A DNA stretch of 64,000 nucleotides from Microbacterium ginsengisoli (lineage in GTDB: Bacteria > Actinomycetota > Actinomycetes > Actinomycetales > Microbacteriaceae): assembly GCF_000956535.1 (NCBI RefSeq), contig NZ_JYIY01000074.1, forward strand, positions 1-64,000, read 5' to 3'. Shown here piece after piece: positions 48,974 to 60,909 of the stretch; the first letter of the stretch is position 1, and each line of letters starts with the position of its first letter. Made by a program: the position numbers and the translations under genes. The notes under the pieces were generated by a model that worked only from the letters and a program-made list of their open reading frames with translations, made no database searches and was not told the DNA's origin.

Positions 48974-50020
48974 GTGTCCGACGCACCCGAGAACGAGATC
49001 ACGCCCGAGGCGGTGACGGCTGCGGCCGAGGCCGCGGTCGCGGCGATCGCCGCGGCATCCGATTCCGCCGAACTGAAGGCGGCGCGACAGGCGCACGTCG
49101 CGGAGGGCTCGCCGCTGGCGCGCCTGAACGCGCGCATGCGCGACGTGCCCGCGGACCGCAAGGCGGAGTTCGGCAAGCTCGTCGGCCAGGCCCGCGGGCA
49201 GGTCACGCAGGCGCTCGCCGCCCGCGAGACCGCGCTCGCCGAAGCGGAGCTCGCCGCCAAGCTCGAAGGCGAGCGCGTCGACATCACCGCCGTGCCGCAG
49301 CGCACGCGCGTGGGGGCGCGGCATCCGCTGACCCTCCTGCAGGAGCAGATCGGCGACATCTTCGTCGGCATGGGGTGGGAGATCGCGGAGGGTCCCGAGC
49401 TCGAGCACGAGTGGTTCAACTTCGACGCGCTGAACGTCGACCCCGACCACCCGGCGCGCCAGATGCAGGACACCTTCTACGTCGACCCGGTGGAGCGCCA
49501 CCTGGTGCTGCGCACCCAGACGAGCCCGGTGCAGATGCGCACCATGCTCTCGCGTGATGTGCCCATCTACGTCATCTCGCCCGGCCGCGTGTACCGCACC
49601 GATGAGTTCGACGCCACGCACCTGCCGGTCTTCACGCAGTTCGAGGGGCTCGTGGTCGACAAGGGCATCACGATGGCGCACCTGAAGGGCACCCTCGACC
49701 ACGTCGCCAAGCAGCTGTTCGGCGCCGAGGCGAAGACGCGCTTCCGCGCGAACTTCTTCCCGTTCACCGAGCCGAGCGCGGAGCTCGACCTGTGGCATCC
49801 GACGTTCAAGGGCGGCGCCCGCTGGATCGAGTGGGGCGGCTGCGGCATGGTCAACCCCAACGTGCTGCGCGCGGCGGGTCTCGACCCCGAGGTGTACTCG
49901 GGCTTCGCGTTCGGCATGGGGGTCGAGCGCACCCTCATGTTCCGCAGCGACGTGCAGGACATGCGCGACATGGCCGAGGGCGATGTGCGCTTCAGCGAGC
50001 AGTTCGGGATGGTGGTGTGA
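48974..50020 (+). CDS. pheS: phenylalanyl-tRNA synthetase alpha subunit
   Basis: The catalytic subunit that charges tRNA-Phe. The 348-residue protein has an N-terminal coiled coil (about 15-95), class II motif 1 near GARHPLTLLQEQIG, motif 2 RVYRTDEFDATHLPVFTQFEG and motif 3 GFAFGMGVERTLMF. The stop and the pheT ATG share bases (TGATG). Confidence 0.97.
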   Translation: MSDAPENEITPEAVTAAAEAAVAAIAAASDSAELKAARQAHVAEGSPLARLNARMRDVPADRKAEFGKLVGQARGQVTQALAARETALAEAELAAKLEGERVDITAVPQRTRVGARHPLTLLQEQIGDIFVGMGWEIAEGPELEHEWFNFDALNVDPDHPARQMQDTFYVDPVERHLVLRTQTSPVQMRTMLSRDVPIYVISPGRVYRTDEFDATHLPVFTQFEGLVVDKGITMAHLKGTLDHVAKQLFGAEAKTRFRANFFPFTEPSAELDLWHPTFKGGARWIEWGGCGMVNPNVLRAAGLDPEVYSGFAFGMGVERTLMFRSDVQDMRDMAEGDVRFSEQFGMVV

Positions 50021-52527
50021 TGCGCATTCCGCTGTCGTGGCTGCGTGAATATGTGGACGTCCCTGCGGACGCGACCCCGGAGGACGTGCTCGCCTCGTTC
50101 GTGAGCGTCGGCTTCGAAGAGGAGGACGTGCACTCCTTCGACGTGACCGGTCCGGTCGTCGTCGGCCAGGTGGTCTCGTTCGAGCCCGAGCCGCAGTCCA
50201 ACGGCAAGACGATCCGCTGGTGCCAGGTCGACGTCGGCGAGGCGAACGGCGGCGTGCGCGGCATCGTGTGCGGCGCCGGCAACTTCTTCGCGGGCGACAA
50301 GGTCGTGGTGACGCTGCCCGGCGCCGTCCTGCCGGGACCCTTCCCGATCGCGGCCCGCAAGACCTACGGCCACGTCTCCGACGGCATGATCGCCTCGGCG
50401 CGCGAGCTCGGCCTCGGCGAGGACCACTCCGGCATCCTGCGGCTCACCGAGCTCGGCCTCGACCCCGAGGTCGGCACCGATGCGATCGCCCTGCTCGGTC
50501 TCGACGACGTCGCCGTGGAGATCAACGTGACCCCCGACCGCGGGTATGCGCTGTCGCTGCGCGGCGCCGCACGCGAGTACTCGCACGCGACCGGCGCGGC
50601 CTTCCGCGATCCCGCGGGTGGGGGCCGGTGGGTCGACCCGGGTGCGGGCGTCGAGATCGCGATCGAGGATGACGCACCCATCCGCGGGCGCGTCGGTGCG
50701 TCGCAGTTCGCGGCACGCGTCGTGCGCGGCGTCGATCCGTCGCGGCCGACGCCCCCGTGGATGGTGGCCCGGCTTGCGCTGGCCGGCATCCGCTCGATCT
50801 CGGTGCTCGTCGACATCACCAACTACGTCATGCTCGAGCTCGGCAACCCCGTGCACGGCTACGACCTCGACAAGCTCTCCGGCGGCATCACCGTGCGCCG
50901 GGCGGCGCCGGGCGAGACGCTCGAGACCCTCGACGGCAAGGTGCGCGACCTGCATGTCGAAGACCTGCTGATCACGGATGCCTCGGGCCCCATCGGTCTC
51001 GCGGGCGTCATGGGCGGCGCGAGCACCGAGATGAGCGAGACGACCCGCAACGTGCTGGTCGAGGCGGCGACGTTCGACCCGGTCACGATCGCCCGCAGCG
51101 CGCGTCGCCACAAGCTGCCGAGCGAGGCGTCTCGGCGCTTCGAGCGCGGCGTCGACCCGAATGTCGCGTCGGTCGCCGCCGAGCGCGTCGTCGAGCTGCT
51201 CGAGAAGCTCGCCGGCGGCACGCGCGCGGTCGAGGGCGGCCTCGCGAGAGTCGAGTCCGCACACCAGCGCGACGGCATCCTGCTGCCGGACGGATTCATC
51301 TCCGCGCTCATCGGGGTCGACTACACCGACGACCAGATCACGGGCGCGCTCGAGAAGATCGGCGCCACCCTGCTCGACCAGGGCGACGACAGGCTGGTCA
51401 TCGCTCCGACGTGGCGCCCCGACCTCACCGACAAGTGGACGCTCGCCGAGGAGGTCGCCCGCATCGAGGGCTACGACCGCATCCCCGCGGTGCTCCCTGT
51501 CGCGCCGACCGGTCGCGGCTGGACCGTTGCGCAGGCAGCCCGCCGTCGCGTGTCGAACGCGCTCGCCGCCGCCGGCTTCGTCGAGACGCCGTCGTTCCCG
51601 TTCACCACGGTCGACGCGAACACACTGCACGGCTCCGCCGACGGCGAGGCGGTGCCGAGCGTGCTGCTCGCCAACCCGCTCGACGGACTCGCACCGGCGC
51701 TGCGGCGCAGCCTCGTGCCGGGACTGCTCGCCGTCGCGCACCGCAACGAGGCGCGCGGCCTCGGCGACCTGTCGCTGTTCGAGACCGGCGCGGTGTTCCT
51801 CCCCGAGCCGGGCGTCGTCTACGGCACGGCCGACGTGCCGCCCGCCGCCGCACGTCCCGACGCCGCGACGCTCGCGGCGCTCGACGCGGGCATCCCACCG
51901 CAGCGTCGCCACCTCGCCGTGCTCGTCACCGGTCACGTCGCGCCCAAGCAGCCGGGCCGGTCGGCCGAGGCCGCCGGACTCCCCGAGGTGCTCGACGCGG
52001 TACGGGTCGCGGCATCCGCTGCCGGCGTCACGATCGACGTCGCCCAGGCGCAGCGCGCGGCGCTGCACCCGGGGCGTGCCGGCGTGCTGTCGGTCGACGG
52101 CGTGGAGATCGGCTACGTCGGCGAGCTGCTGCCGCAGGTGTCGGCCGACGCCGACCTGCCCGGCCGCGTCACGGTCGCCGAGCTCGATCTCGACGCCCTC
52201 GTCGCCGCCGCCGGAACCCGCACCGTCGCCCCGTCGCTCTCGGGCTACCCGGCGGCGACGCAGGATGTCTCGCTCATCGTCGACGCCGACCTCGCCGCCG
52301 CCGACCTCGCCGCGGCGCTCGTGGCCGGTGCGGGCGACCTGCTCGAGTCGCTGCGTCTCGTCGACGACTACCGCGGGCACGGTCTCCCCGAGGGCACCAA
52401 GAGCCTCACCTTCGCGCTGCGCTTCCGCGCGCCCGACCGCACGCTCACCGCGGCCGAGGCGACGGAGGCGAAGCTCGCGGGCGTGGCCGTGGCCACCGAG
52501 CGGTTCGGCGCGACCCTGCGGGAGTGA
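50020..52527 (+). CDS. pheT: phenylalanyl-tRNA synthetase beta subunit
   Basis: The 835-residue structural and editing subunit. Domains in order are the EMAP/tRNA-binding domain (about 40-155), B3/B4 editing domain (about 210-390), B5 (about 400-480), the catalytic-like core and the C-terminal anticodon-binding domain (about 740-835). Length is typical. It is translationally coupled to pheS. Confidence 0.97.
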   Translation: MRIPLSWLREYVDVPADATPEDVLASFVSVGFEEEDVHSFDVTGPVVVGQVVSFEPEPQSNGKTIRWCQVDVGEANGGVRGIVCGAGNFFAGDKVVVTLPGAVLPGPFPIAARKTYGHVSDGMIASARELGLGEDHSGILRLTELGLDPEVGTDAIALLGLDDVAVEINVTPDRGYALSLRGAAREYSHATGAAFRDPAGGGRWVDPGAGVEIAIEDDAPIRGRVGASQFAARVVRGVDPSRPTPPWMVARLALAGIRSISVLVDITNYVMLELGNPVHGYDLDKLSGGITVRRAAPGETLETLDGKVRDLHVEDLLITDASGPIGLAGVMGGASTEMSETTRNVLVEAATFDPVTIARSARRHKLPSEASRRFERGVDPNVASVAAERVVELLEKLAGGTRAVEGGLARVESAHQRDGILLPDGFISALIGVDYTDDQITGALEKIGATLLDQGDDRLVIAPTWRPDLTDKWTLAEEVARIEGYDRIPAVLPVAPTGRGWTVAQAARRRVSNALAAAGFVETPSFPFTTVDANTLHGSADGEAVPSVLLANPLDGLAPALRRSLVPGLLAVAHRNEARGLGDLSLFETGAVFLPEPGVVYGTADVPPAAARPDAATLAALDAGIPPQRRHLAVLVTGHVAPKQPGRSAEAAGLPEVLDAVRVAASAAGVTIDVAQAQRAALHPGRAGVLSVDGVEIGYVGELLPQVSADADLPGRVTVAELDLDALVAAAGTRTVAPSLSGYPAATQDVSLIVDADLAAADLAAALVAGAGDLLESLRLVDDYRGHGLPEGTKSLTFALRFRAPDRTLTAAEATEAKLAGVAVATERFGATLRE

Positions 52528-52555
52528 CGTGCACGCCGTGCATAGCGCGCGGGCG

Positions 52556-52561
52556 TAGCGT
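52556..52561 (+). promoter_or_regulatory. leaderless -10 box (dienelactone hydrolase gene)
   Basis: TAGCGT ends 6 nt before the ATG at 52568. Confidence 0.6.
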
Positions 52562-52567
52562 GGCGGC

Positions 52568-53317
52568 ATGACCGAGACGCGCAGCATCCCGACCCCCGAC
52601 GGCCCCGCGATCGACGTGTACCTGGCGCGGCCCGACGGGCCCGTGCGCGGAGCGGTCATCGTGATCCACGAGATCTGGGGGCTCGTCGACCACATCCGCG
52701 ACGTCGCCGACCGGTTCGCCGCCCTCGGCTACCTCGCCGCCGCCCCCGACATCCTCAGCCGTGGCGGCATCGAGCCCTCGATCGGCGCCGAGCTGTTCGC
52801 GATCATGAACAGCGACGACGAGGAGGCGCGGGTCGCCGCCCAGCCCCGCATGCGCGACGCGATCACCGAGGCCCGGGCTCCCGAGTACGCCGGGTGGGCG
52901 GTCGGGGCCCTCACCGGCGTCGTCGACCTCGTCGCCACGGAACCCGGCGTCGACGGACGCATCGGGGTCATCGGCTTCTGCTTCGGCGGCACCTTCGCGT
53001 TCCTCCTCGCCGCCGCCGACCCGCGCGTGCGCGCGGCGCTGCCGTTCTACGGCTCCGCGCCGGGCGCCGAGCAGCTCGGGCGCATCACGGCGCCGGTGCT
53101 CGCGCTCTACGGACAGCACGATCCGTCGCTCATCGAGGCGCTCCCGGCAGTCGAGCAGACGGCTCGCGAGGCGGGTGTCGCCCTCGAGACGGTCGTCTAC
53201 CCGGATGCCGCGCACGCGTTCTTCAACGACGAGGGCCGCCGCTACCACGCAGCCTCGGCGGCCGACGCCTGGGCGCGGGTGCAGGCCTTCCTCGACGCCC
53301 ACCTCGACGCCGGGTGA
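52568..53317 (+). CDS. dienelactone hydrolase family protein
   Basis: A 249-residue alpha/beta hydrolase. The nucleophile is Cys in GFCFGG (the dienelactone-hydrolase form of GxSxG), the acid Asp is in YGQHDPSL, and the His is in DAAHAFFN. The early motif VIHEIWGLVDHIRDVADRFA is typical. No catechol-degradation genes are nearby, so the substrate is unknown. It precedes the arginine genes but has its own promoter. Confidence 0.9.
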   Translation: MTETRSIPTPDGPAIDVYLARPDGPVRGAVIVIHEIWGLVDHIRDVADRFAALGYLAAAPDILSRGGIEPSIGAELFAIMNSDDEEARVAAQPRMRDAITEARAPEYAGWAVGALTGVVDLVATEPGVDGRIGVIGFCFGGTFAFLLAAADPRVRAALPFYGSAPGAEQLGRITAPVLALYGQHDPSLIEALPAVEQTAREAGVALETVVYPDAAHAFFNDEGRRYHAASAADAWARVQAFLDAHLDAG

Positions 53318-53327
53318 CGGCCCGGAT

Positions 53328-53357
53328 TTGCGGGAGGATGCGGCATCCCGATACCCT
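53328..53357 (+). promoter_or_regulatory. promoter of the arginine leader ORF
   Basis: TTGCGG (53328-53333), an 18-nt spacer and TACCCT (53352-53357) end 6 nt before the leader ATG, the same geometry as other leaderless starts here. Confidence 0.55.
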
Positions 53358-53363
53358 CGCGGC

Positions 53364-53447
53364 ATGCCGTCGGCGTCCCTCCACCTCGCAGTGCTCCCCG
53401 TGAGCCTCGGTGGCGCGCGCCGACGCCGCGGCGGCCGCCGACTCTAG
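53364..53447 (+). CDS. candidate arginine attenuation leader peptide
   Basis: A 27-codon ORF ending in [14 protein letters not shown]. Six of its last nine sense codons are Arg, including two CGA codons, which are rare in the neighbouring genes. The ATG lies 6 nt after a TACCCT -10 box, and argC begins 114 nt after the stop. Bases 53427-53433, within the Arg codons, are complementary to 53490-53496. GCGAC at 53448-53452 can pair with either of two GTCGC copies (53479-53483, 53488-53492), allowing exclusive folds. No T tract is seen, so the output could be Rho- or translation-based. The sequence is clear; the role is inference. Confidence 0.6.
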   Translation: MPSASLHLAVLPVSLGGARRRRGGRRL

Positions 53448-53548
53448 GCGACCCCTGCGTCCCCCGTTTCCGGGAGCCGTCGCGGGTGTCGCCGCGTTCG
53501 GCCCTCGCCGCGCGTGCTCTGTGCATGAGCGGCATCCCTCCCAGAAAC
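53448..53548 (+). promoter_or_regulatory. possible attenuator region before argC
   Basis: The spacer between the leader ORF and argC has competing stems: GCGAC 53448-53452 with either GTCGC copy, a small hairpin around 53460-53476, and pairing of 53490-53496 back to the Arg codons. GC content is high, so chance pairing is a real alternative. Confidence 0.4.
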
Positions 53549-53554
53549 TAAGGT
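53549..53554 (+). promoter_or_regulatory. -10 box or ribosome site before argC
   Basis: TAAGGT ends 7 nt before the argC ATG, as in leaderless genes. The overlapping AAGGTGG (53550-53556) is also a fair ribosome site with 5-nt spacing. Both readings remain open. Confidence 0.45.
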
Positions 53555-53561
53555 GGAATCC

Positions 53562-54605
53562 ATGACGCTCTCGGTCGCCGTCTCCGGCGCTTCCGGTTAT
53601 GCGGGCGGTGAACTGCTGCGCATCCTCGCAGCCCATCCCGATGTCGAGATCACGACCGTCACCGCGCACGCGAACGCCGGCCAGCCGCTCATCGCGCACC
53701 AGCCGCACCTGCGCTCCCTCGCGCACCTCACCCTCGAGGACACCACGCCCGAGGTCCTCGCCGGCCATGACGTCGTCTTCCTCGCGCTGCCGCACGGGCA
53801 GTCCGGTCAGTACACCGACGCGCTGAAGGACTCCGCGCTCGTCATCGACGCGGGTGCCGATCACCGGCTCACCGATCCGGCCGCGTGGGCCCGGTTCTAC
53901 GGCGGCGACTTCCACGAGCCGTGGGCCTACGGCGTGCCGGAGCTCGCCGTGGCGGGCGGGAAGCAGCGCGCGAACCTCGTGGGCGCGACCCGCATCGCCG
54001 CCCCCGGCTGCAACGCGTCGACCGTCAGCCTCAGCCTCGCGCCCGGCGTCGCGGCGGGCGTCATCGACGCCACCGACCTCGTCAGCGTGCTCGCGGTCGG
54101 ACCATCGGGCGCGGGTAAGAGCCTCAAGACCAACCTCCTGGCCAGCGAGATCCTCGGCACCGCGAACCCGTATGCCGTCGGCGGCACGCATCGGCACATC
54201 CCCGAGATCCAGCAGGCGCTGCGCGGCGCCGGCGCCGACGAGGTGCGCATCTCCTTCACGCCGGTGCTCGTGCCGATGGCCCGCGGCATCCTCGCGACCT
54301 CGACGGCCCCCATCCGGGCGGGCGTGACGGATGCGCAGCTGCGCGACGCGTGGGAGAGCGCCTACGCGGGGGAGACCTTCGTGCAGCTGCTGCCCGAGGG
54401 GGTGCTGCCGCGCACCGCCGACGTGCTCGGGGCGAACACGGCGCTGCTGTCCCTCGCGATCGACCGCGACGCAAACCGCGTGGTCGTCACCGCCGCGGTC
54501 GACAACCTCGTCAAGGGCACCGCCGGTGCCGCCATCCAGTCCATGAACATCGCGCTCGGCCTCCCCGAGGACCGCGCCCTCACCGTGAACGGAGTCGCCC
54601 CGTGA
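53562..54605 (+). CDS. argC: N-acetyl-gamma-glutamyl-phosphate reductase
   Basis: ArgC reduces N-acetylglutamyl phosphate to the semialdehyde. The 347-residue protein has the NADP motif [14 protein letters not shown], the catalytic Cys in [12 protein letters not shown] and the active-site segment [13 protein letters not shown] 53562 is preferred to GTG 53553, which overlaps the upstream signal. It is the first structural gene of argCJBDF, each joined by a 4-nt overlap. Confidence 0.96.
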   Translation: MTLSVAVSGASGYAGGELLRILAAHPDVEITTVTAHANAGQPLIAHQPHLRSLAHLTLEDTTPEVLAGHDVVFLALPHGQSGQYTDALKDSALVIDAGADHRLTDPAAWARFYGGDFHEPWAYGVPELAVAGGKQRANLVGATRIAAPGCNASTVSLSLAPGVAAGVIDATDLVSVLAVGPSGAGKSLKTNLLASEILGTANPYAVGGTHRHIPEIQQALRGAGADEVRISFTPVLVPMARGILATSTAPIRAGVTDAQLRDAWESAYAGETFVQLLPEGVLPRTADVLGANTALLSLAIDRDANRVVVTAAVDNLVKGTAGAAIQSMNIALGLPEDRALTVNGVAP

Positions 54606-55759
54606 GCGTCACCGCCGCCCAGGGATTCGCCGCCGCCGGCGTCGCCGTCGGACTGAAGTCGACCGGCAAGCCCGACGTCGCGCTGGTCGTCAACCGCGGC
54701 CCACGCAAGGTGGGCGCCGCCGTGTTCACGAGCAACCGGGCCAAGGCGAACCCGATCATCTGGTCGCAGCAGGTCGTCGCGGACGGCGTCATCGAGGCGG
54801 TCGTGCTGAACTCCGGCGGGGCGAACTGCTTCACCGGTTCGTTCGGCTTCCAGACGACCCATCAGACCGCCGAGAAGGCCGCCGAGCTCCTCGGGGTGAG
54901 CGCCGGCGACGTCGTCGTGTGCTCCACGGGCCTCATCGGCACGGGCGACGAGGTCTTCCGGGCCAAGGTGCTCGCGGGCGTCGAGCAGGGCGTGGCGGCG
55001 CTGTCGGACGACGGGGGAGAGGCGGCATCCCTCGCGATCATGACCACCGACTCCCGGCCCAAGCGCTCGGTGCGCACCCACGACGGGTGGACCATCGGCG
55101 GTATGGCGAAGGGCGCCGGGATGCTGGCGCCCGGCCTCGCGACGATGCTGGTCGTCATCACGACCGACGCCGAGCTCACGAGCGCCGAGGCGGATGCGGC
55201 CCTGCGCCGCGCGACCGGCACGAGCTTCGACCGGCTCGACTCCGACGGGTGCATGTCGACGAACGACCAGGTCACCCTGCTCGCGAACGGGGCCACCGGC
55301 ATCCATCCCGATCTCGACGTGTTCGCCGCCGTGCTCGCCGACCTCTGCCAGGACCTCGCCCGGCAGCTGCAGGGCGACGCCGAGGGCGCGAGCCACGACA
55401 TCACGATCCGCGTGGTCAGCGCCGAGAGCGAGACCGACGCGGTCGAGGTCGGGCGCTCCGTCGCGCGCAACAACCTGTTCAAGGCCGCGATCTTCGGCAA
55501 CGACCCGAACTGGGGGCGTGTGCTCGCCGCCATCGGCACCACCGCGGCCGCGTTCGACCCGTACGACGTCGACGTGTGGATGAACGGCGTGCGCGTGTGC
55601 AGCCAGGGCGGACCCGACCGTCCCCGCGAGGAGGTCGACCTCGCCCCGCGCGCCACCGACCTGCTCATCGACCTGAAGGTCGGCACCGCCGAGGCGACGA
55701 TCCTCACCAACGACCTCACCCACGACTACGTCCACGAGAACAGCGCGTACGCCTCATGA
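54602..55759 (+). CDS. argJ: glutamate N-acetyltransferase / amino-acid acetyltransferase
   Basis: ArgJ recycles the acetyl group from N-acetylornithine to glutamate. The 385-residue precursor self-cleaves before the nucleophile Thr, here A180-T181 in [12 protein letters not shown], giving two chains. GGANCFTG and [16 protein letters not shown] are conserved. Whether it also uses acetyl-CoA cannot be judged. The GTG overlaps the argC stop. Confidence 0.95.
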   Translation: MSVTAAQGFAAAGVAVGLKSTGKPDVALVVNRGPRKVGAAVFTSNRAKANPIIWSQQVVADGVIEAVVLNSGGANCFTGSFGFQTTHQTAEKAAELLGVSAGDVVVCSTGLIGTGDEVFRAKVLAGVEQGVAALSDDGGEAASLAIMTTDSRPKRSVRTHDGWTIGGMAKGAGMLAPGLATMLVVITTDAELTSAEADAALRRATGTSFDRLDSDGCMSTNDQVTLLANGATGIHPDLDVFAAVLADLCQDLARQLQGDAEGASHDITIRVVSAESETDAVEVGRSVARNNLFKAAIFGNDPNWGRVLAAIGTTAAAFDPYDVDVWMNGVRVCSQGGPDRPREEVDLAPRATDLLIDLKVGTAEATILTNDLTHDYVHENSAYAS

Positions 55760-56661
55760 CCGATCCCGCCCTCCAAGACACCGACCCGACCGAGGCCTCC
55801 GCGAAGGCGGCGACCCTCATCGAGTCGCTGCCCTGGCTGCGTCGCTTCCGCGACCAGATCGTCGTCGTCAAGTACGGCGGCAACGCGATGGTCTCCGAGG
55901 AGCTGCAGGACGCCTTCGCCGCCGACATGGCCTACCTCCGCTACGTCGGGGTCAAGCCGGTCGTCGTGCACGGCGGCGGTCCCCAGATCTCCGACATGCT
56001 CGACCGGCTCGCGATCCCGACCGAGTTCAAGGGCGGCTACCGGGTGACCTCCACCGAGGCGATCTCGGTGGTGCGCATGGTGCTCACCGGTCAGGTGAAC
56101 CCGCAGCTGGTCGCCAAGATCAACGCCCACGGCCCGGTCGCCGCGGGTCTGTCGGGCGAGGACGCGGGCCTGTTCGGCGGGCGCCGTCGCGGCGTGCTCG
56201 TCGACGGGGTCGAGCACGACCTCGGCCGGGTGGGCGACATCGTCGAGGTCGACCCGCAGCCGGTGCTCGACCACGTGACGGCGGGCCGCATCCCGGTCGT
56301 CTCCTCGATCGCCCCGGACCTCGACCACCCCGGGCAGTCGCTGAACGTGAACGCGGATGCCGCGGCCGCCGCACTCGCGGTGGCCCTCGGGGCATCCAAG
56401 CTGGTCATCCTCACGGATGTGCCGGGGCTCTACGCCGACTGGCCGAACCGGGAGTCGCTCGTCTCGAGCCTCACGGCCGAGGAGCTGCGCACCATGCTGC
56501 CGTCGCTCGAGTCGGGGATGATCCCGAAGATGCGGGCGTGCCTCGACGCGATCGAGGGCGGCGTGGAGACCGCGGCGATCATCGACGGACGGGTGCCGCA
56601 CTCGGTGCTCGTCGAGATCTTCACTCAGAAGGGCATCGGAACGGAAGTGGTGGCGAAATGA
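55756..56661 (+). CDS. argB: acetylglutamate kinase
   Basis: ArgB phosphorylates N-acetylglutamate, usually the arginine-feedback step. The 301-residue amino-acid-kinase-fold protein has [31 protein letters not shown] and [13 protein letters not shown]. The N-terminal extension before VVVKYGG (about 36 residues) is the kind seen in arginine-sensitive hexameric kinases. ATG overlaps the argJ stop. Confidence 0.96.
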   Translation: MTDPALQDTDPTEASAKAATLIESLPWLRRFRDQIVVVKYGGNAMVSEELQDAFAADMAYLRYVGVKPVVVHGGGPQISDMLDRLAIPTEFKGGYRVTSTEAISVVRMVLTGQVNPQLVAKINAHGPVAAGLSGEDAGLFGGRRRGVLVDGVEHDLGRVGDIVEVDPQPVLDHVTAGRIPVVSSIAPDLDHPGQSLNVNADAAAAALAVALGASKLVILTDVPGLYADWPNRESLVSSLTAEELRTMLPSLESGMIPKMRACLDAIEGGVETAAIIDGRVPHSVLVEIFTQKGIGTEVVAK

Positions 56662-57886
56662 GCGACGCAGACGCGCAGACCGAGATCTGGCAGGAGGCCG
56701 CCGGGCGTGACCTGGTGCGCAACTCCGGCGACCGCCTGGCCCTGCTGACCCGTGGCGAGGGCGCCTACGTCTGGGATGCCGCGGGCACCCGCCTGCTCGA
56801 CTTCCTCGCCGGCATCGCTGTGGACGCGCTCGGGCACGCCCACCCGGTGTTCGTCGACGCGGTGACCCGGCAGGCGCAGACCCTCGCCCACGTGTCGAAC
56901 TACTTCGCCACGCCGCCGCAGCTCGAGCTCGCGGCACTGCTGAAGCGGCTCGCCGGTACCGGCCCCGCCGGCCGCGTGTACTTCGGCAACTCGGGGGCGG
57001 AGGCCAACGAGGCCGCGTTCAAACTGGCCCGCCTCCACGGCGGCAGCGCGCGGCCGCGCATCCTCGCGCTCGAGAGTGCGTTCCACGGCCGCACGATGGG
57101 CACGCTGGCGCTCACCGGAAAGCCGGGAATGCGCGCGCCGTTCGAGCCGATGGTGCCGGGCGTGGAGTTCCTGCCGTCGACGATCGAGGCCCTCGAGGCC
57201 GCCGTCGACGACACGGTGGCCGCCCTGTTCGTCGAGCCGATCAAGGGCGAGGCGGGCGTCGTGCCGCTGCCCGAGGGGTACCTCGCCGCGGCACGGGAGA
57301 TCACGGCACGCCATGGCGCGCTGCTCATCATCGACGAGATCCAGACCGGCGCCGGTCGCACCGGTGCCTGGTTCGGCTTCCAGCACGAGGGCATCGTGCC
57401 CGATGCGATCACTGTCGCCAAGGGCATCGGCGGCGGCTTCCCGATCGGCGCGCTGATCACGTTCCCGACGGCGAGCGAGCTGTTCTACCCCGGCACCCAC
57501 GGGTCGACGTTCGGCGGCAACGCGCTGGCGACCGCCGTCTCGGTCGCGGTGCTCCACGAGATCGAGCGCGCCGGCCTCGTCGAGGCCGCGACCGTGCGGG
57601 GCGCCCAGGTGCGCGACGCCATCGACGGCATCGGATCCCCGCTCGTCACCGGCACGCGCGGCCAGGGGCTGCTCATCGGCGTCGCCCTCACCGACCCGGT
57701 CGCGAACGAGGTCACCGCCGCCGCGCAGCGGCACGGCCTCATCGTGAACGCGGCCAACGACAGCACGGTGCGGCTGGCGCCGCCCCTCATCATCGGCGAT
57801 GTCGAGATCGACGAGTTCCGCGAGCGGTTCGCCGCCGCGCTCGCCGAGGTCGCGGCATCCGTCGTTCTCTCCCCGGAGGTGTCCGC

Positions 57887-57890
<4 letters not shown>
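56658..57890 (+). CDS. argD: acetylornithine aminotransferase
   Basis: ArgD is a PLP aminotransferase making N-acetylornithine. The 410-residue class III enzyme has [16 protein letters not shown], the Asp of [13 protein letters not shown] and the PLP Lys in [13 protein letters not shown]. Length is typical. ATG overlaps the argB stop, and its own stop overlaps argF. Confidence 0.95.
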
Positions 57891-60285
<2,395 letters not shown>

Positions 60286-60397
60286 TCCCGCTCGGCGGCT
60301 GGCGGGGTTCACGTCTCCTCCGCGCTGCTTTCCGCCGTCGTTCACCTCGCGTTCCTCTCGCCGACGCCCGCTGTCGGCACGATCACGGGACGTGTCC

Positions 60398-60416
60398 AGC
60401 TGCATCTGGCGCAGCT
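60398..60416. promoter_or_regulatory. AGCTGC-N7-GCAGCT inverted repeat
   Basis: A perfect 6-bp inverted repeat in the 147-nt spacer after argH, 17 nt before the next start codon. It could be an operator or a small hairpin. Confidence 0.3.
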
Positions 60417-60432
60417 CATAGGAGGGTGCCAG

Positions 60433-60909
60433 GTGGTCGCGCAGGTGCACTACGTCAGATTCCCGAGCACGCAGGATCGCGTGGCTCAGGAGTGGTTGCG
60501 CGCCACGCAGCTGATCATCGAGAGCGGCGCCTCGGCCGTCGTGACGTCGTCGACCGAGCGGGGCCGGGCGGGTTCGGTGGTCGGGTGGCGGCTCGTCAGC
60601 GACAACCATCGCGAGATCGCCCGGGGGAGCAGGCTCCACCCGAGTGAGCGGGCGGCCGGGTTCGATGCCGCGACGCTCGCGCGGCGCGCGGCGGAGCTCG
60701 TCGTGCACGCCGCCCGGCAGCACCAGACCCGCACGAGCCGGTGGTTCGCCACCCTCGACGAGGAGATCGTGCTGGTCGGTTCGCGGGCGTACGAGAACCG
60801 CGTGACGGCACGCAATGCGGGCGCCCTCGCAGTACGCTCGCTCGCGGCGATCGGCGCGCTCGGGCCCGACGCGGACTCGGTGTCCGCTGCGGGAGAGCCC
60901 GCGACGTGA
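60433..60909 (+). CDS. uncharacterised protein coupled to a Ser/Thr kinase gene
   Basis: A 158-residue soluble protein without an assignable family. The segment VVGWRLVSDNHREIARGS recalls the short beta-sheet unit of YegP/DUF1508 proteins, but only weakly. The C-terminal half is helical, with several Arg/Ala-rich stretches. GGAGGG (60421-60426) supports the GTG. Its stop overlaps the kinase GTG (GTGA), so it is made with the kinase and may be a partner or substrate; that is inference. Confidence 0.7.
   Translation: MVAQVHYVRFPSTQDRVAQEWLRATQLIIESGASAVVTSSTERGRAGSVVGWRLVSDNHREIARGSRLHPSERAAGFDAATLARRAAELVVHAARQHQTRTSRWFATLDEEIVLVGSRAYENRVTARNAGALAVRSLAAIGALGPDADSVSAAGEPAT

Noticed and set aside
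49567..52695. 1042-codon open frame on the minus strand opposite pheS/pheT
   Set aside because: It is antisense to well-recognised genes, its product is Arg/Asp/Gly/His-rich without motifs, and high GC makes such frames common.
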